Source: Pseudomonas yamanorum
GTDB lineage: Bacteria > Pseudomonadota > Gammaproteobacteria > Pseudomonadales > Pseudomonadaceae
Length of the DNA: 64,000 nucleotides
Direction of reading: 5' to 3'
Assembly: GCF_013386765.1 (NCBI RefSeq)
Contig: NZ_JACARE010000006.1
Location: forward strand, 124,001 to 188,000
How positions within the stretch are numbered: position 1 is the stretch's first letter; each line of letters begins with the position of its first letter. The position numbers and the translations under genes are program-made. Under the pieces are notes generated by a model that was not told the DNA's origin, ran no database searches, and saw only the letters and a list, made by a program, of their open reading frames with translations. This document shows positions 26,051 through 34,860 of this stretch, piece by piece.

Positions 26051-26398
26051 TTAAGGGTTTTTTACCACAGGTTTTTTGTCCCCCTTGATCCAGATCAGGA
26101 GTAAAGCCATGGTGACAATCAGGTATACGAAGAAGTTAAGTGCGTAGAAAAACAGACCTATCACCTCGATCCTTTCGATTGGCGCATCAGAGTAGGCGAA
26201 TTTGTAAAACTCGTACGCCGAGTTGAAAAGCATGACGCACGCTCCTAGCAAGCCCAGGGTGCGATACAAAATGCTTCCCATGATTTTCAGCCGGCGCAGT
26301 GCTCGCTCAGTGACATCAGTAGGAGCGAATAGCCAAGCGACAAATGCGCCTCCAATGATTGTTGTTAGCAAATTTATAAAGATCCCTGACGTATCCAT
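26051..26398 (-). CDS. Membrane protein encoded against the late genes
   Basis: 115 residues from the ATG at 26398. About three hydrophobic segments (LLTTIIGGAFVAWLF near the N-terminus, YRTLGLLGACVMLF and FVYLIVTMALLLIWI) and a basic tail. No family recognised. It is on the minus strand between early and late operons, so it could be expressed from the prophage; such solitary reverse membrane proteins are often superinfection-exclusion or conversion genes, which is only an inference here. Confidence 0.6.
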   Translation of the reverse strand: MDTSGIFINLLTTIIGGAFVAWLFAPTDVTERALRRLKIMGSILYRTLGLLGACVMLFNSAYEFYKFAYSDAPIERIEVIGLFFYALNFFVYLIVTMALLLIWIKGDKKPVVKNP

Positions 26399-26443
26399 GT
26401 AACACCCTGTTAAAACTGAAGTTGTATTTACGACGATATCAAG

Positions 26444-26470
26444 AAAACCCGGCCATAGAGCCGGGTTTTT
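26444..26470 (+). terminator. Intrinsic terminator before the holin gene
   Basis: AAAACCCGGC / GCCGGGTTTT with a 6-base loop followed by T. It lies 16 bases before the holin start, at the border between early and late genes, where an antiterminator would be needed for read-through. The A-rich left arm may also serve the minus strand. Confidence 0.85.
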
Positions 26471-26485
26471 GCATTGGAGATAGCG

Positions 26486-26830
26486 ATGACGAACGAGCAG
26501 CAAGCGCTTATTGATATGCCCATCTGGATGGTGATCGTGCTGTCCCTGGTCGGCGGGATATCGGGCGAGGCATGGCGTGCAGACAAAGCAGGGGTAAGCG
26601 GCTGGTCCTTGATTCGCCGGTTGCTCCTTCGGTCTGGTGCATGCGTGGTCTGCGGACTCTCCACCATGATGTTGCTGCATGCATCGGGCATGTCGGTACT
26701 GGCGGCGGGAAGCATTGGTTGCCTCACCGCGATGGCTGGAGCGGATGTCGCGATTGGCTTGTACGAACGTTGGGCTGCAAAGCGGCTGGGTATATGTAAT
26801 GTGCCGCCCAGTAGAGGATCCGGCCAGTAA
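26486..26830 (+). CDS. Phage holin
   Basis: 114 residues from the ATG at 26486 (GGAG 6 bases upstream). Short N-terminal polar part (TNEQQALIDMPIW), three hydrophobic segments (VIVLSLVGGIS, ACVVCGLSTMMLL and VLAAGSIGCLTAM) and a basic tail. This fits holins found in Pseudomonas myoviruses, which form membrane holes to release the endolysin. It is separated from the endolysin gene by the whole structural region. Confidence 0.72.
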   Translation: MTNEQQALIDMPIWMVIVLSLVGGISGEAWRADKAGVSGWSLIRRLLLRSGACVVCGLSTMMLLHASGMSVLAAGSIGCLTAMAGADVAIGLYERWAAKRLGICNVPPSRGSGQ

Positions 26831-26852
26831 CACAACTGATTGGGAAACAGTT

Positions 26853-27092
26853 ATGCAGATTCGAGTGTTGAGTGATGAGTTAGAGGTTATTTGGGTGAAG
26901 ACGGACGCTGGTGGAGTCACCAGTGATTTCCACCGCAGGGACGGAACTTTAGAGAAAATCATCGATACGCTTCAGCGTGCTCTGAATGGCGCATACATAG
27001 AGCTTCAACAGCCGGTCAGTTTTGCTGATCCGGCTGTCAGTAACAGTGAGGCGATGGAATCGTACTTCTCAGAACGTGAGGGTCTTGTTTAG
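26853..27092 (+). CDS. Small phage protein of unknown function
   Basis: 79 residues from the ATG at 26853, 22 bases after the holin stop. Starts MQIRVLSDELEVIWVKTDAG; acidic, mixed beta/alpha. Not recognised. The 3' end overlaps the convergent gene at 27069 by 24 bases. Confidence 0.45.
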   Translation: MQIRVLSDELEVIWVKTDAGGVTSDFHRRDGTLEKIIDTLQRALNGAYIELQQPVSFADPAVSNSEAMESYFSEREGLV

Positions 27093-27353
27093 GTTGCCTG
27101 TTACTAATCGCCAGATGTTTGGAGATCGAAAGAATGGATGCCAAGCGGATGGTGCAATAAACCTTACGGTCCGGCCACTTTGCCAGATGGTAACAGCTGT
27201 TCCTGCAAGCCCGGCTTGATGTGCTGCATACTCAAATGCGGTAAGAAACTCTTGCTGGTCACTCGACGATTTGCTTCCAAATGAGCCGTCCAAAGGCACG
27301 ATGATCATGTCTTGCCCTTGCTCGTGAAGATGCGCAATTTTGTAAGTTGTCAC
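27069..27353 (-). CDS. Small phage protein on the reverse strand
   Basis: 94 residues from GTG at 27353, fixed by AAGGAG 7 bases upstream. Sequence (IIVPLDGSFGSKSSSDQQEFLTAFEYAAHQAGLAGTAVTIW) suggests a small alpha/beta protein; no family recognised. Lying against the late genes, it may be expressed in the lysogen. Confidence 0.5.
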   Translation of the reverse strand: MTTYKIAHLHEQGQDMIIVPLDGSFGSKSSSDQQEFLTAFEYAAHQAGLAGTAVTIWQSGRTVRFIAPSAWHPFFRSPNIWRLVTGNLNKTLTF

Positions 27354-27698
27354 GTCTTTCTCCTTGGCGATATCGCCTTTGTTCACGATAGCCCTGCGTA
27401 ATCAAGGGCTTTGAAACAATATCACTTTGATTGCGCGGCTTTATTACTGTGATTGCAGTAATTCATTGGGCGTTGGTCGCATTGACGAGGATGAAGTGAT
27501 ATGGGCCATGAATTACTGGCTTTGCAACGGGGAACTATTTTGGTGCGCGTCGCGGTCGCCGGGGACCCTGGCGGCATTCGAGGGACACGGGGCATGAAAC
27601 CCGCGGGAAAGCGTTAGCGGCAGGGCTGCCAGCTTACTGAAATTCAATCCATTGAAATTGAAAGGCTCCATTGAAAAGCCGTTGAAAAAGGAGGGCTC
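27354..27698. other. Non-coding region before terminase: candidate cos site and late promoter
   Basis: About 345 bases without a gene directly upstream of the terminase small subunit, where lambda has cos. A GC-rich stretch with GGTCGCCGGGGACC (27557-27570) resembles part of a cosN region; closer to terS are repeats of ATTGAAA (27651, 27657, 27670) and GTTGAAA (27681) that could be small-subunit sites. ATTG motifs at 27430, 27452 (ATTGCAGTAA), 27465 (ATTGGGCGTTGG) and 27481 recall the P-box that PrtN recognises. All three readings are tentative. Confidence 0.4.
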
Positions 27699-28328
27699 AT
27701 GACAGAACCAACCTACCTGTCAAAGAGCGCTTTCGCGGCTCGCATCGGCAGGTCGCCCAGTTACATCACCTGGTTGAAAGATAACAACCGTCTGGTGTTA
27801 TCAGCCGATGGCAAAAAGGTCGACGTCCTGGCCACCGAAGCCCTCATTGTTGAAACCGCCGATCCAAGCAAGGCCGCCGTCTCGGCTCGCCATCAACAGG
27901 CCCGGGTCGAGCGTGATGTTCACAGCCAACTCAGCCCCCTTGCCGAGCCGACTTCCACGGCTGCGCCGCAGCCAATGGCTACCGCCGGTAAACCGGCCGA
28001 TTTTCAAAAGGCTCGCGCGCACCGCGAGTACTACCTGGCGCAGCTGGCCGAGATGGAATTTCACAAGGCTCAAGGCTCGATGGTCGAGATCGTCGCGGTT
28101 CAGTCGGGGGCCTACAACGCTGGGCGCATGCTGCGTGACACCCTCTTGGGCATGCCGCCGCAACTGGCGCCGGAGTTGGCTGCTATGACCGATCCTTGGG
28201 AAATCGAACGACGCCTGACGGCAGCGTTACGGGTAAGACTCGAAGAGGCCAGTCGCATGTCCGCAGAGGACTACGGGCACACACTCGAAACCAACTGGGA
28301 GGTGGTTGATGACCCAGGCCAGATCTAA
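27699..28328 (+). CDS. Terminase small subunit
   Basis: 209 residues. An N-terminal helix-turn-helix-like part (LSKSAFAARIGRSPSYITWLKDNNRLV) for binding cos, then a linker and a helical C-terminal part. It directly precedes the GpA-type large subunit, whose start it overlaps by 20 bases. This is the Nu1-like partner of a lambda-type packaging motor. AAGGAGG precedes the ATG. Confidence 0.85.
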   Translation: MTEPTYLSKSAFAARIGRSPSYITWLKDNNRLVLSADGKKVDVLATEALIVETADPSKAAVSARHQQARVERDVHSQLSPLAEPTSTAAPQPMATAGKPADFQKARAHREYYLAQLAEMEFHKAQGSMVEIVAVQSGAYNAGRMLRDTLLGMPPQLAPELAAMTDPWEIERRLTAALRVRLEEASRMSAEDYGHTLETNWEVVDDPGQI

Positions 28329-30315
28329 TGGCGCGCAGGTCTACCGCGAGGCTTACTTTCGAGGTCTGCAGCCTGATCCAGATGTGTGGATTGATGAGTG
28401 GGCAGATGAGTACATGCGCATACCACGCGACACTGGTGCCGCAGAACCGGGTCAGTACCGCACATCTCGGACGCCTTACGCCCGTGAGCCGATGCGATGC
28501 CTATCACCGGCACATCCGTGTAAACGAGTCGTCACCATGGTTGCCTCGCAGTTGATGAAAACGCAGATTGCGCTGAACTGGATCGGTGGGTTGATCCATA
28601 TGGCGCCGTCCAACATCCTCACACTGCTGCCCAGCTTGGGGCTTGCTAAGCGGGTGTCATCTCGTATCGGCAAGACCATCAAGGCCACTCCGGTGTTGCG
28701 CGAGCGTGTGGCAGCAAGTCGCTCGCGGGACTCGCGCAATACCATGGACACCAAGGAGTTCGAGGGTGGCTCGCTCTATGTCACCACTGCGGGCTCTGCG
28801 GCCAACTTGGCCGAGTTGTCGGCGCGCTACATCTACGGCGATGAAGTTGATCGCTGGGAGGTCGACGTGGGCGACGAGGGGGACCCTATCGAACTAGCGG
28901 AAACGCGGGGTAGTACCTTTGGCCGCAACGCAAAGTTCTATTTTTCGAGCTCGCCGACGATCAAGGGCGCGTCACGCATTGCTGATCTGTTTGAATCCAG
29001 TGACCAGCGTTATTTCTACGTGCCATGCCCCCACTGTGGTCATATGCAGGTGCTTGAATGGGAGAACCTTCTCTACTCAGCCGACTTTAGCGTGGTGCAT
29101 TACAAATGCGCTGCGTCCGGTTTGGACTGCGATGTGTTGATCGAAGAACACTTCAAGGGGCAGATGTTAGCCAAGGGTGAATGGCGCTCCCACAGTCCGG
29201 GCGATGGGGAGACCGTGGGCTTCCACCTCAACGCACTCTATTCGCCGCCGGGGTGGATGGATTGGAGGTCGCTGGCTAAGCAGTTCGAAAAGGCCAAAAA
29301 GGCCCAGGCCAAGGGTGACCTTGAACCCATGCAGGTGTTCTACAACACTCGTCTGGCAAAGGTCTGGGACAGTGCACAAGAGCAGACCAAGGCATCTGTC
29401 CTGATCGAGCGGGCTCGTAAGGAGGGCTTCTCCCTCGGTGCGATGCCTGCTGCCGTGATGATGATTACTGGCGCTGTCGACGTGCAGGCCGATCGCCTGG
29501 AGTTCATGGCTATGGGCTGGGGTGTAGGCATGGAGCGCTGGGTCATCGATCACCGAGTAATCGCCGGTGACCCATCAGATGAGCGTACCTGGGCTGTCCT
29601 CGACGAGTTGCTCAAGGAGCGCTACCGACACCCTTGCGGTGTTGGCCTGGGCATTCTTGCGGTTGGTGTCGACTCCGGTGGCCACCACACGGATGAGGTG
29701 TATCAGTTCTGCCGAGTGCGTCGCTGGCGCAACATCTTCGCCATTAAGGGCGCGAGCAAGCCCGGCAAACCGGTGATCGCTCAGCGGCCTTCGATGGTTG
29801 ATGTGACCTGGAAGGGGCAGACTGAGCGCGGCGGTGCCGAGCTTTGGTTTGTCGGTACAGACACTGCAAAGGACTGGATCTACAACCGCTACCCGTTTGA
29901 GTCTGGCCCAGGTGCGGTGCACTTTGCCAACGACCTGCCGGATGAGTTCTTCGCCCAGTGCGTGGCCGAGCGAAAGGTCGCCAAGTACGTGCGTGGTCAC
30001 AAGCGTATCGAGTGGATTAAGGGCAAGGCCGAGCGCAACGAAGCGCTCGACCTGATGGTGTATTGCCTGGCAATGGCGCACTACCTCGGCATCAACCGGT
30101 ATCAGGAACACGACTGGGATCGGGTTCGAAACTCTCTGGCCCAGGCCGGTTTGTTTGATGAAAAGGTGGTCACCGCTGAGCGTGTCACGGTCTCCGAGCA
30201 GGCTCCCGTTACACCACAGCCAACGCCGCAACCCGATACCCCGGTCGCCCAACCGCGACCCGCTTCACCCCCACAACGCCGCAGTTCAACAAGCGGTTAC
30301 CTGAAGAGACGCTGA
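28309..30315 (+). CDS. Terminase large subunit, lambda GpA family
   Basis: 668 residues from the ATG at 28309 (GGGAGG upstream); a TTG at 28306 is possible. It matches the GpA family: an N-terminal ATPase with MVASQLMKTQIALNWIGG and an acidic Walker-B-like stretch YIYGDEVDRWEVDVG, then a C-terminal nuclease part with DVQADRLEFMAMGWG. It cuts concatemers at cos and pumps DNA into the prohead. Pro-rich C-terminal tail, probably for portal contact. Confidence 0.93.
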   Translation: MTQARSNGAQVYREAYFRGLQPDPDVWIDEWADEYMRIPRDTGAAEPGQYRTSRTPYAREPMRCLSPAHPCKRVVTMVASQLMKTQIALNWIGGLIHMAPSNILTLLPSLGLAKRVSSRIGKTIKATPVLRERVAASRSRDSRNTMDTKEFEGGSLYVTTAGSAANLAELSARYIYGDEVDRWEVDVGDEGDPIELAETRGSTFGRNAKFYFSSSPTIKGASRIADLFESSDQRYFYVPCPHCGHMQVLEWENLLYSADFSVVHYKCAASGLDCDVLIEEHFKGQMLAKGEWRSHSPGDGETVGFHLNALYSPPGWMDWRSLAKQFEKAKKAQAKGDLEPMQVFYNTRLAKVWDSAQEQTKASVLIERARKEGFSLGAMPAAVMMITGAVDVQADRLEFMAMGWGVGMERWVIDHRVIAGDPSDERTWAVLDELLKERYRHPCGVGLGILAVGVDSGGHHTDEVYQFCRVRRWRNIFAIKGASKPGKPVIAQRPSMVDVTWKGQTERGGAELWFVGTDTAKDWIYNRYPFESGPGAVHFANDLPDEFFAQCVAERKVAKYVRGHKRIEWIKGKAERNEALDLMVYCLAMAHYLGINRYQEHDWDRVRNSLAQAGLFDEKVVTAERVTVSEQAPVTPQPTPQPDTPVAQPRPASPPQRRSSTSGYLKRR

Positions 30316-30316
30316 T

Positions 30317-30523
30317 ATGTCGTTTACCCCGAAGCACCTCGATGCCATCGAGCGCGCCATTGCGCGCGGTGAGAAGACCGTGCGCTACAGCGACCGCACT
30401 GTGGAGTACCGCTCCATCGACGAACTGCTCAAGGCCCGCGACGAGATCCGCACGTCGCTGACCAACGCCGCCGGGCCACGCTCTCGCGTGGTGCGGCTCA
30501 CCCATGGAGGCAAGGGACTCTAA
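30317..30523 (+). CDS. gpW-like head completion protein
   Basis: 68 residues, the size of lambda gpW (68). Contains IERAIARGEKTVRYSDRTVEYRSIDELLKARDEI, matching the helix-hairpin-helix of that family. It stabilises packaged heads and joins them to the tail. Its stop overlaps the start of the portal gene. Confidence 0.85.
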   Translation: MSFTPKHLDAIERAIARGEKTVRYSDRTVEYRSIDELLKARDEIRTSLTNAAGPRSRVVRLTHGGKGL

Positions 30524-32004
30524 TGGCTCGACACTATCCGACGCTAACCCGTAATGGATTCTTGCTGCCGTCAAACATCAAGGCCAGTTACGAAGGCGCC
30601 GGGGAGGGCCGGCGTTCGGCCAGTTGGGAAGCCACTGATAACGGCATCAACAGCATCAACACCCCGGCCCTGCGCAACCTGCGGGCACGTTCGCGGGCCG
30701 CGGTGCGCAATGACCCGTACGCCTTCAACGTCATAGACAAACGCGTAAGCAACCTGATCGGCACGGGGATCACGCCCAGGCCGACCACCGACGATGCCGA
30801 ACTGCGCAAACTCCAGCAGCAGCTGTGGGACGACTGGGTGGATGAAGCAGACGCCGATGAGCTGACCGACTTCTACGGTATGCAGGCCCTGGTAGCACGC
30901 ACCGTTGAAACGGCCGGCGAGTGCTTTGTGCGGCTCCGGCCACGCAGCCCCAGCGAAGGCTTGGCGGTGCCGCTGCAGTTGCAGGCGCTAGCCCCTGAGT
31001 TCGTTCCTCACGACAAGTTTGAGATGGCCAAAAACGGCAACGTTATCCGCGCGGGGATCGAGTTCAACCCGGCCGGCAAACGTGTGGCGTACTGGATGCA
31101 CCTGTCGCACCCGCGCGATTCGTCGTCGTTGAATGCAGGCTACAACCAGTTGGTGCGTGTACCGGCGGCGCAGGTGCTGCACATTTTCGAACCAATGGAG
31201 CCTGGGCAACTGCGAGGCGTGCCGCGCTTGGCACCGGTACTGAAGCGCTTGCGCAGCTTGGACAATTACGACGACGCGGTGCTGTTCCGCCAGGAAGTGG
31301 CGAACCTGTTTGCCGGCTTCATCAAGCGGCCACCACCGGAAGCTGTGCCGCAACCCCGGGATCCAGTTACGGGGCAGTTGCTGACCACCGACCGCGACGG
31401 CTTCACGCCAATGGTCGCCCTGGAGCCCGGCACCATGCAGGAGCTTGCACCAGGTGAAGAGGTGGAGTTTTCCAAACCACCCGACGCTGGCAACAACTAC
31501 CCGGACTTCATGCGGCAGCAGCTGATGGCGGCGGCGGCGGGTTCTGGCACCCCTTACGAGATCCTCACTGGCGACATGCGCGAGGTCAACGACCGGGCGC
31601 TGCGGGTGGTGCTCAACGAGTTCCGGCGCCGATTGGAGCAACTGCAGTTCGGCGTGTACGTGCATCAGCTGTGTCGCCCGGTGCGGGCTGCCTGGATGGA
31701 CATGGCGTTGTTGTCCGGTGCCCTGGTGTTGGAGGACTACGCGCAACGTCGGCGCGAATACCTACGCACGCGCTGGGTGCCGCAGGGCTGGGCCTACATC
31801 CAGCCGGTGCAGGACGTTCAGGCCCGCCAGATGGAGGTTCGAGCTGGCTTTGCCTCTCGCAGCGAGATGGTGCTACGCACCGGGTACGACGCGGAAACGG
31901 TCGACACGGAAAACGCTGCTGATCTCGCCAGGGCCGCGGATCTCGGCCTCAACTACACGACTCTTGAAGCCATCGAGACGATCGATGACAAGGAACAACC
32001 ATGA
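30523..32004 (+). CDS. Portal protein, lambda gpB family
   Basis: 493 residues with lambda-portal motifs (ARSRAAVRNDPYAFNVIDKRVSNLIG and GTPYEILTGDMREVNDRALR). It forms the dodecameric ring through which DNA enters. The start overlaps the gpW stop, and the end overlaps the protease gene by 4 bases. Confidence 0.93.
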   Translation: MARHYPTLTRNGFLLPSNIKASYEGAGEGRRSASWEATDNGINSINTPALRNLRARSRAAVRNDPYAFNVIDKRVSNLIGTGITPRPTTDDAELRKLQQQLWDDWVDEADADELTDFYGMQALVARTVETAGECFVRLRPRSPSEGLAVPLQLQALAPEFVPHDKFEMAKNGNVIRAGIEFNPAGKRVAYWMHLSHPRDSSSLNAGYNQLVRVPAAQVLHIFEPMEPGQLRGVPRLAPVLKRLRSLDNYDDAVLFRQEVANLFAGFIKRPPPEAVPQPRDPVTGQLLTTDRDGFTPMVALEPGTMQELAPGEEVEFSKPPDAGNNYPDFMRQQLMAAAAGSGTPYEILTGDMREVNDRALRVVLNEFRRRLEQLQFGVYVHQLCRPVRAAWMDMALLSGALVLEDYAQRRREYLRTRWVPQGWAYIQPVQDVQARQMEVRAGFASRSEMVLRTGYDAETVDTENAADLARAADLGLNYTTLEAIETIDDKEQP

Positions 32005-33143
32005 GCAAAAAAACGAAACCGCGTGTTTATGACAAGGCGGGCAAGCAGGTGAAGGTCGCGGATAAAAGCTGGTACACCCTCCAGGCCAGCGGCGAAGCCG
32101 AGCAGCGCAACATCGAGATATTCGTGTACGGCGAGATCGGCGCCTGGGGCGTTACCGCCAATCAGTTCGTGCAGGATCTGCGCGCCATGGATGACGGCGT
32201 GTCGCCGGTGATCGTTGCGTTCAACAGCATCGGCGGTGATCTGTTCGATGGTCTGGCGATTCACAACGCGCTCTCGCGCCTGGGTGAGCGCTGTACTGGC
32301 CGCATTGATGCCCTGGCGGCCAGCGCGGCCAGTGTTGCGGTGTGCGGCGCGCATCGGGTGGTGATTGCCGCCAATGCCATGCTGATGATTCACAACCCGT
32401 ACACCTTCACCGGTGGCGATGCCGAAGACTTCCGCCGTGTCGCCGATGTCCTGGATCAGACCTTGGAAGCGATTATCGCGGCCTACAAGGCTAAGGCGCC
32501 GGATATCGACGAAGCTGAGCTGCGGCGCATGGTCAACGCTGAAACCTGGCTCACGGCCAACGAAGCGGTGGCACTGGGCCTGGCCGATGAAGTGGGCGAC
32601 GGCCTCAAGGTCAGTGCCTGTCTCGGCCAGGGCAGCGTGATAGCGCGGTTCCAGCATGCCCCGCCGGAACTGCTCGCCCAGCTTGATGAAGGGCCAGAGG
32701 TGGAGCTGCCAGAGCTGAACGACCCACCGGAGCCGGCTCCCGTGCTGGACGCGGCCAAAATGGCGCTGATGGTCACACAAGGTTGCGCAGCAGCGGGCAT
32801 CAGCAACTTGGTGGATCCGATTCTCGCCTCCACGAAGCTGGAAAGTGAAGCCGTGATCCAGGCGGCGCTGACCAAAGCCAAAGCCCTGCACGGTTTGTGC
32901 GTTGCCGCACGACTGCCCGAGCTGGCGGGCGAATTCATCACCGCTGGCCTGGACGAAGCCGCAGTTCGCGCGAGGCTGTTCGACAAGTTGGTAGGCAGTG
33001 GCGGCGGCTTTGAAATCAACAACAGCCTGCCGCTGGATACCGACCCGGTACCTAAGGTCCAGGCCAAGCAGGCTGACCCTCACTCGATCTGGGCCTCCCG
33101 TCAGGCGGCTCAGAACGGAACCTCGAAAGGAGCAAAAGTATGA
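32001..33143 (+). CDS. ClpP-type prohead protease, possibly with scaffold tail
   Basis: 380 residues. The first ~200 form a ClpP-fold serine protease: IGGDLFDG, S111 in AASAASVA, and H131 in MIHNP. The C-terminal ~180 residues are helical and may serve as scaffold, as in lambda gpC/Nu3 where the scaffold is made from the same gene. It cleaves head proteins during maturation. Internal start sites were not resolved. Confidence 0.9.
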   Translation: MSKKTKPRVYDKAGKQVKVADKSWYTLQASGEAEQRNIEIFVYGEIGAWGVTANQFVQDLRAMDDGVSPVIVAFNSIGGDLFDGLAIHNALSRLGERCTGRIDALAASAASVAVCGAHRVVIAANAMLMIHNPYTFTGGDAEDFRRVADVLDQTLEAIIAAYKAKAPDIDEAELRRMVNAETWLTANEAVALGLADEVGDGLKVSACLGQGSVIARFQHAPPELLAQLDEGPEVELPELNDPPEPAPVLDAAKMALMVTQGCAAAGISNLVDPILASTKLESEAVIQAALTKAKALHGLCVAARLPELAGEFITAGLDEAAVRARLFDKLVGSGGGFEINNSLPLDTDPVPKVQAKQADPHSIWASRQAAQNGTSKGAKV

Positions 33144-33478
33144 AAATTGAATCGATTCACGCGGGAGAGTTCCTGCTGTCCGAAGGACCCGGCACCATTT
33201 CCCGCGAGGCGATCAACGTCGCCGCCGGCCCTGCGTTGGAAGCCGGCCAGATCCTCGGGTTGGTCACCGCTACGGGTGAGTTTGCGCCATACGACCCAAC
33301 TGCTGAAGACGGTAGCGAGAACGCCCGCGCGATCCTCTTTGGACCATTGAGCATGTCGGATGTGGTACGCCGTGGACGTGCGGTGGTGCGGTTGGCCGAG
33401 GTCAGTGAAGCACACTTGACCGGTCTGGATCCTGCTGCTGAAAAAGCGCTCGACGCAAAAGACGTGATCGTCCGCTAA
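33140..33478 (+). CDS. Head decoration protein (gpD-like)
   Basis: 112 residues, close in size to lambda gpD (110), which trims the capsid surface. It has the pattern GEFLLSEGPGTISREAINVAAG and, near the end, ARAILFGPLSMSDVVRRGRAVVR seen in HDPD-family proteins. Between protease and major capsid genes, as in lambda; followed by a terminator. Confidence 0.85.
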   Translation: MKIESIHAGEFLLSEGPGTISREAINVAAGPALEAGQILGLVTATGEFAPYDPTAEDGSENARAILFGPLSMSDVVRRGRAVVRLAEVSEAHLTGLDPAAEKALDAKDVIVR

Positions 33479-33499
33479 GGCGATTTGCCTAAATCTTTC

Positions 33500-33524
33500 A
33501 GCCCGCACTGTGCGGGTTTTTTGT
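33500..33524 (+). terminator. Intrinsic terminator between decoration and capsid genes
   Basis: CCCGCA / TGCGGG with a 3-base loop, followed by a run of six T. Probably partial, to adjust levels inside the late operon. Confidence 0.8.
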
Positions 33525-33541
33525 TTTCTGGAGACCGGTTC

Positions 33542-34537
33542 ATGGCTGACATTCAAATCTTCAACGACGATGCTTTTTCGGTGTCCTCGTTGACTGCCGC
33601 AATCAACGAACAAGAATACGTGCCCGGGCGCATTGGCAGCCTGGGTTTGTTCCAGGAAGAGGGCATTACTACCCTGACCGTGCAGATCGAGAAGGACGGC
33701 GACACTCTGGCCTTGGTGCCGGCCGGTGAGCGTGGCACATCCGGCCTAGTTGTTTCGGGCAGCAAGCGCAACCTGATCCCGTTTAACACCGTGCATCTGC
33801 CACAACGCTTCACCATCAAGGCCGACGAGATCCAAGGCATTCGTGCCTTCGGTACACGCTCCGAACTCCAGTCGGTGCAGGACGTGGTCAACAAACGACT
33901 GGCCAAGGCGCGTCGGCAGTTGGACGTTACTCACGAATTCCAGCGCCTCGGCGCGCTCAACGGCAAGATCTACGACTCCGATGGCAAGACGGTGCTGCTC
34001 GATTTGTATGACCGTTTTGGTGTAAAGCGAAAGTCGTTGCCGATGGGCTTAATCGGCGAGAAAAAGTCGTTTCGCGTGCAGTGTGGTGAGGCATTGGATC
34101 TGCAGGAAGACGCATTGGGCAGCGTGACCCGCAGTGGTTCGCGTGCTTTCTGCGGTAAGAATTTTTGGAATGCACTTTTGGAAATTGATGAGGTGAACAG
34201 AACTTACCTCAATACCCAGCAAGCAGCTGCTCTGCGTGGTGATGCGCGGGAAAGTTTCGACTACGGCGGCATCAGCTGGGAGCGTTATCGCGGAAAAATC
34301 GCCGGCATGACGTTTGTACACGATGACAAGGCGTTGCTGATTCCTGAAGGCGTACCGGACTTGTACATCTCGGTATTTGCACCGGCCGACTATATGGAAA
34401 CGGTCAACACCGAAGGTGTTCCTTACTACAGCAAGATCGAACCGTTGCCTTTCAACAAAGGCATGGCCGGGGAAGCCCAGTCCAACCCGTTGCATATGTG
34501 CACGCGGCCTCTGGCGCAGATCCTCCTGGAAATGTGA
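33542..34537 (+). CDS. Major capsid protein (gpE family)
   Basis: 331 residues from the ATG at 33542 (CTGGAG upstream). Matches the lambda gpE/HK97-fold capsid family (PGRIGSLGLFQEEGITT near the start, RGSRAFCGK-like and EAQSNPLHMCTRPLAQILLE at the end). An in-frame extension upstream covers the terminator and is not used. Confidence 0.93.
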   Translation: MADIQIFNDDAFSVSSLTAAINEQEYVPGRIGSLGLFQEEGITTLTVQIEKDGDTLALVPAGERGTSGLVVSGSKRNLIPFNTVHLPQRFTIKADEIQGIRAFGTRSELQSVQDVVNKRLAKARRQLDVTHEFQRLGALNGKIYDSDGKTVLLDLYDRFGVKRKSLPMGLIGEKKSFRVQCGEALDLQEDALGSVTRSGSRAFCGKNFWNALLEIDEVNRTYLNTQQAAALRGDARESFDYGGISWERYRGKIAGMTFVHDDKALLIPEGVPDLYISVFAPADYMETVNTEGVPYYSKIEPLPFNKGMAGEAQSNPLHMCTRPLAQILLEM

Positions 34538-34539
34538 TC

Positions 34540-34860
34540 GTGGCGTTCCGCGATCTGATTGACGACATCGACGACGTGGTATTCGAAACCCTGGGCGATT
34601 CCGCCCAGATCGAAGGTCGCGCCGAGCCGGTGCTGGGCATGTTCATGGCGCCATGGAAGGCGCCGCAGTTTGGCAAAACTCAAACCGCCATACGCGAACC
34701 TCGTTTTGAGATTCGCGTGCGTGATTCGGATGGCCTTACCAAGGGCCTGCTGGTCACCGTCGATTTGCCGACGTTGGACGGCGGCGGAGCGTATGACCTG
34801 CTGCAGCTGGAGCCCGGCGGCGATGGCCTGGTGGCTCTGATCTTGAGGAAGCGTCCATGA
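34540..34860 (+). CDS. Head-tail joining protein (gpFII-like)
   Basis: 106 residues from GTG at 34540. Small beta-rich protein (VPVLG-like core, RFEIRVRDSDGLTKGLLVTVDLP) in the position of lambda FII, between capsid and gpZ-like genes. It should cap the filled head. Overlaps the next gene by 4 bases. Confidence 0.7.
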   Translation: MAFRDLIDDIDDVVFETLGDSAQIEGRAEPVLGMFMAPWKAPQFGKTQTAIREPRFEIRVRDSDGLTKGLLVTVDLPTLDGGGAYDLLQLEPGGDGLVALILRKRP

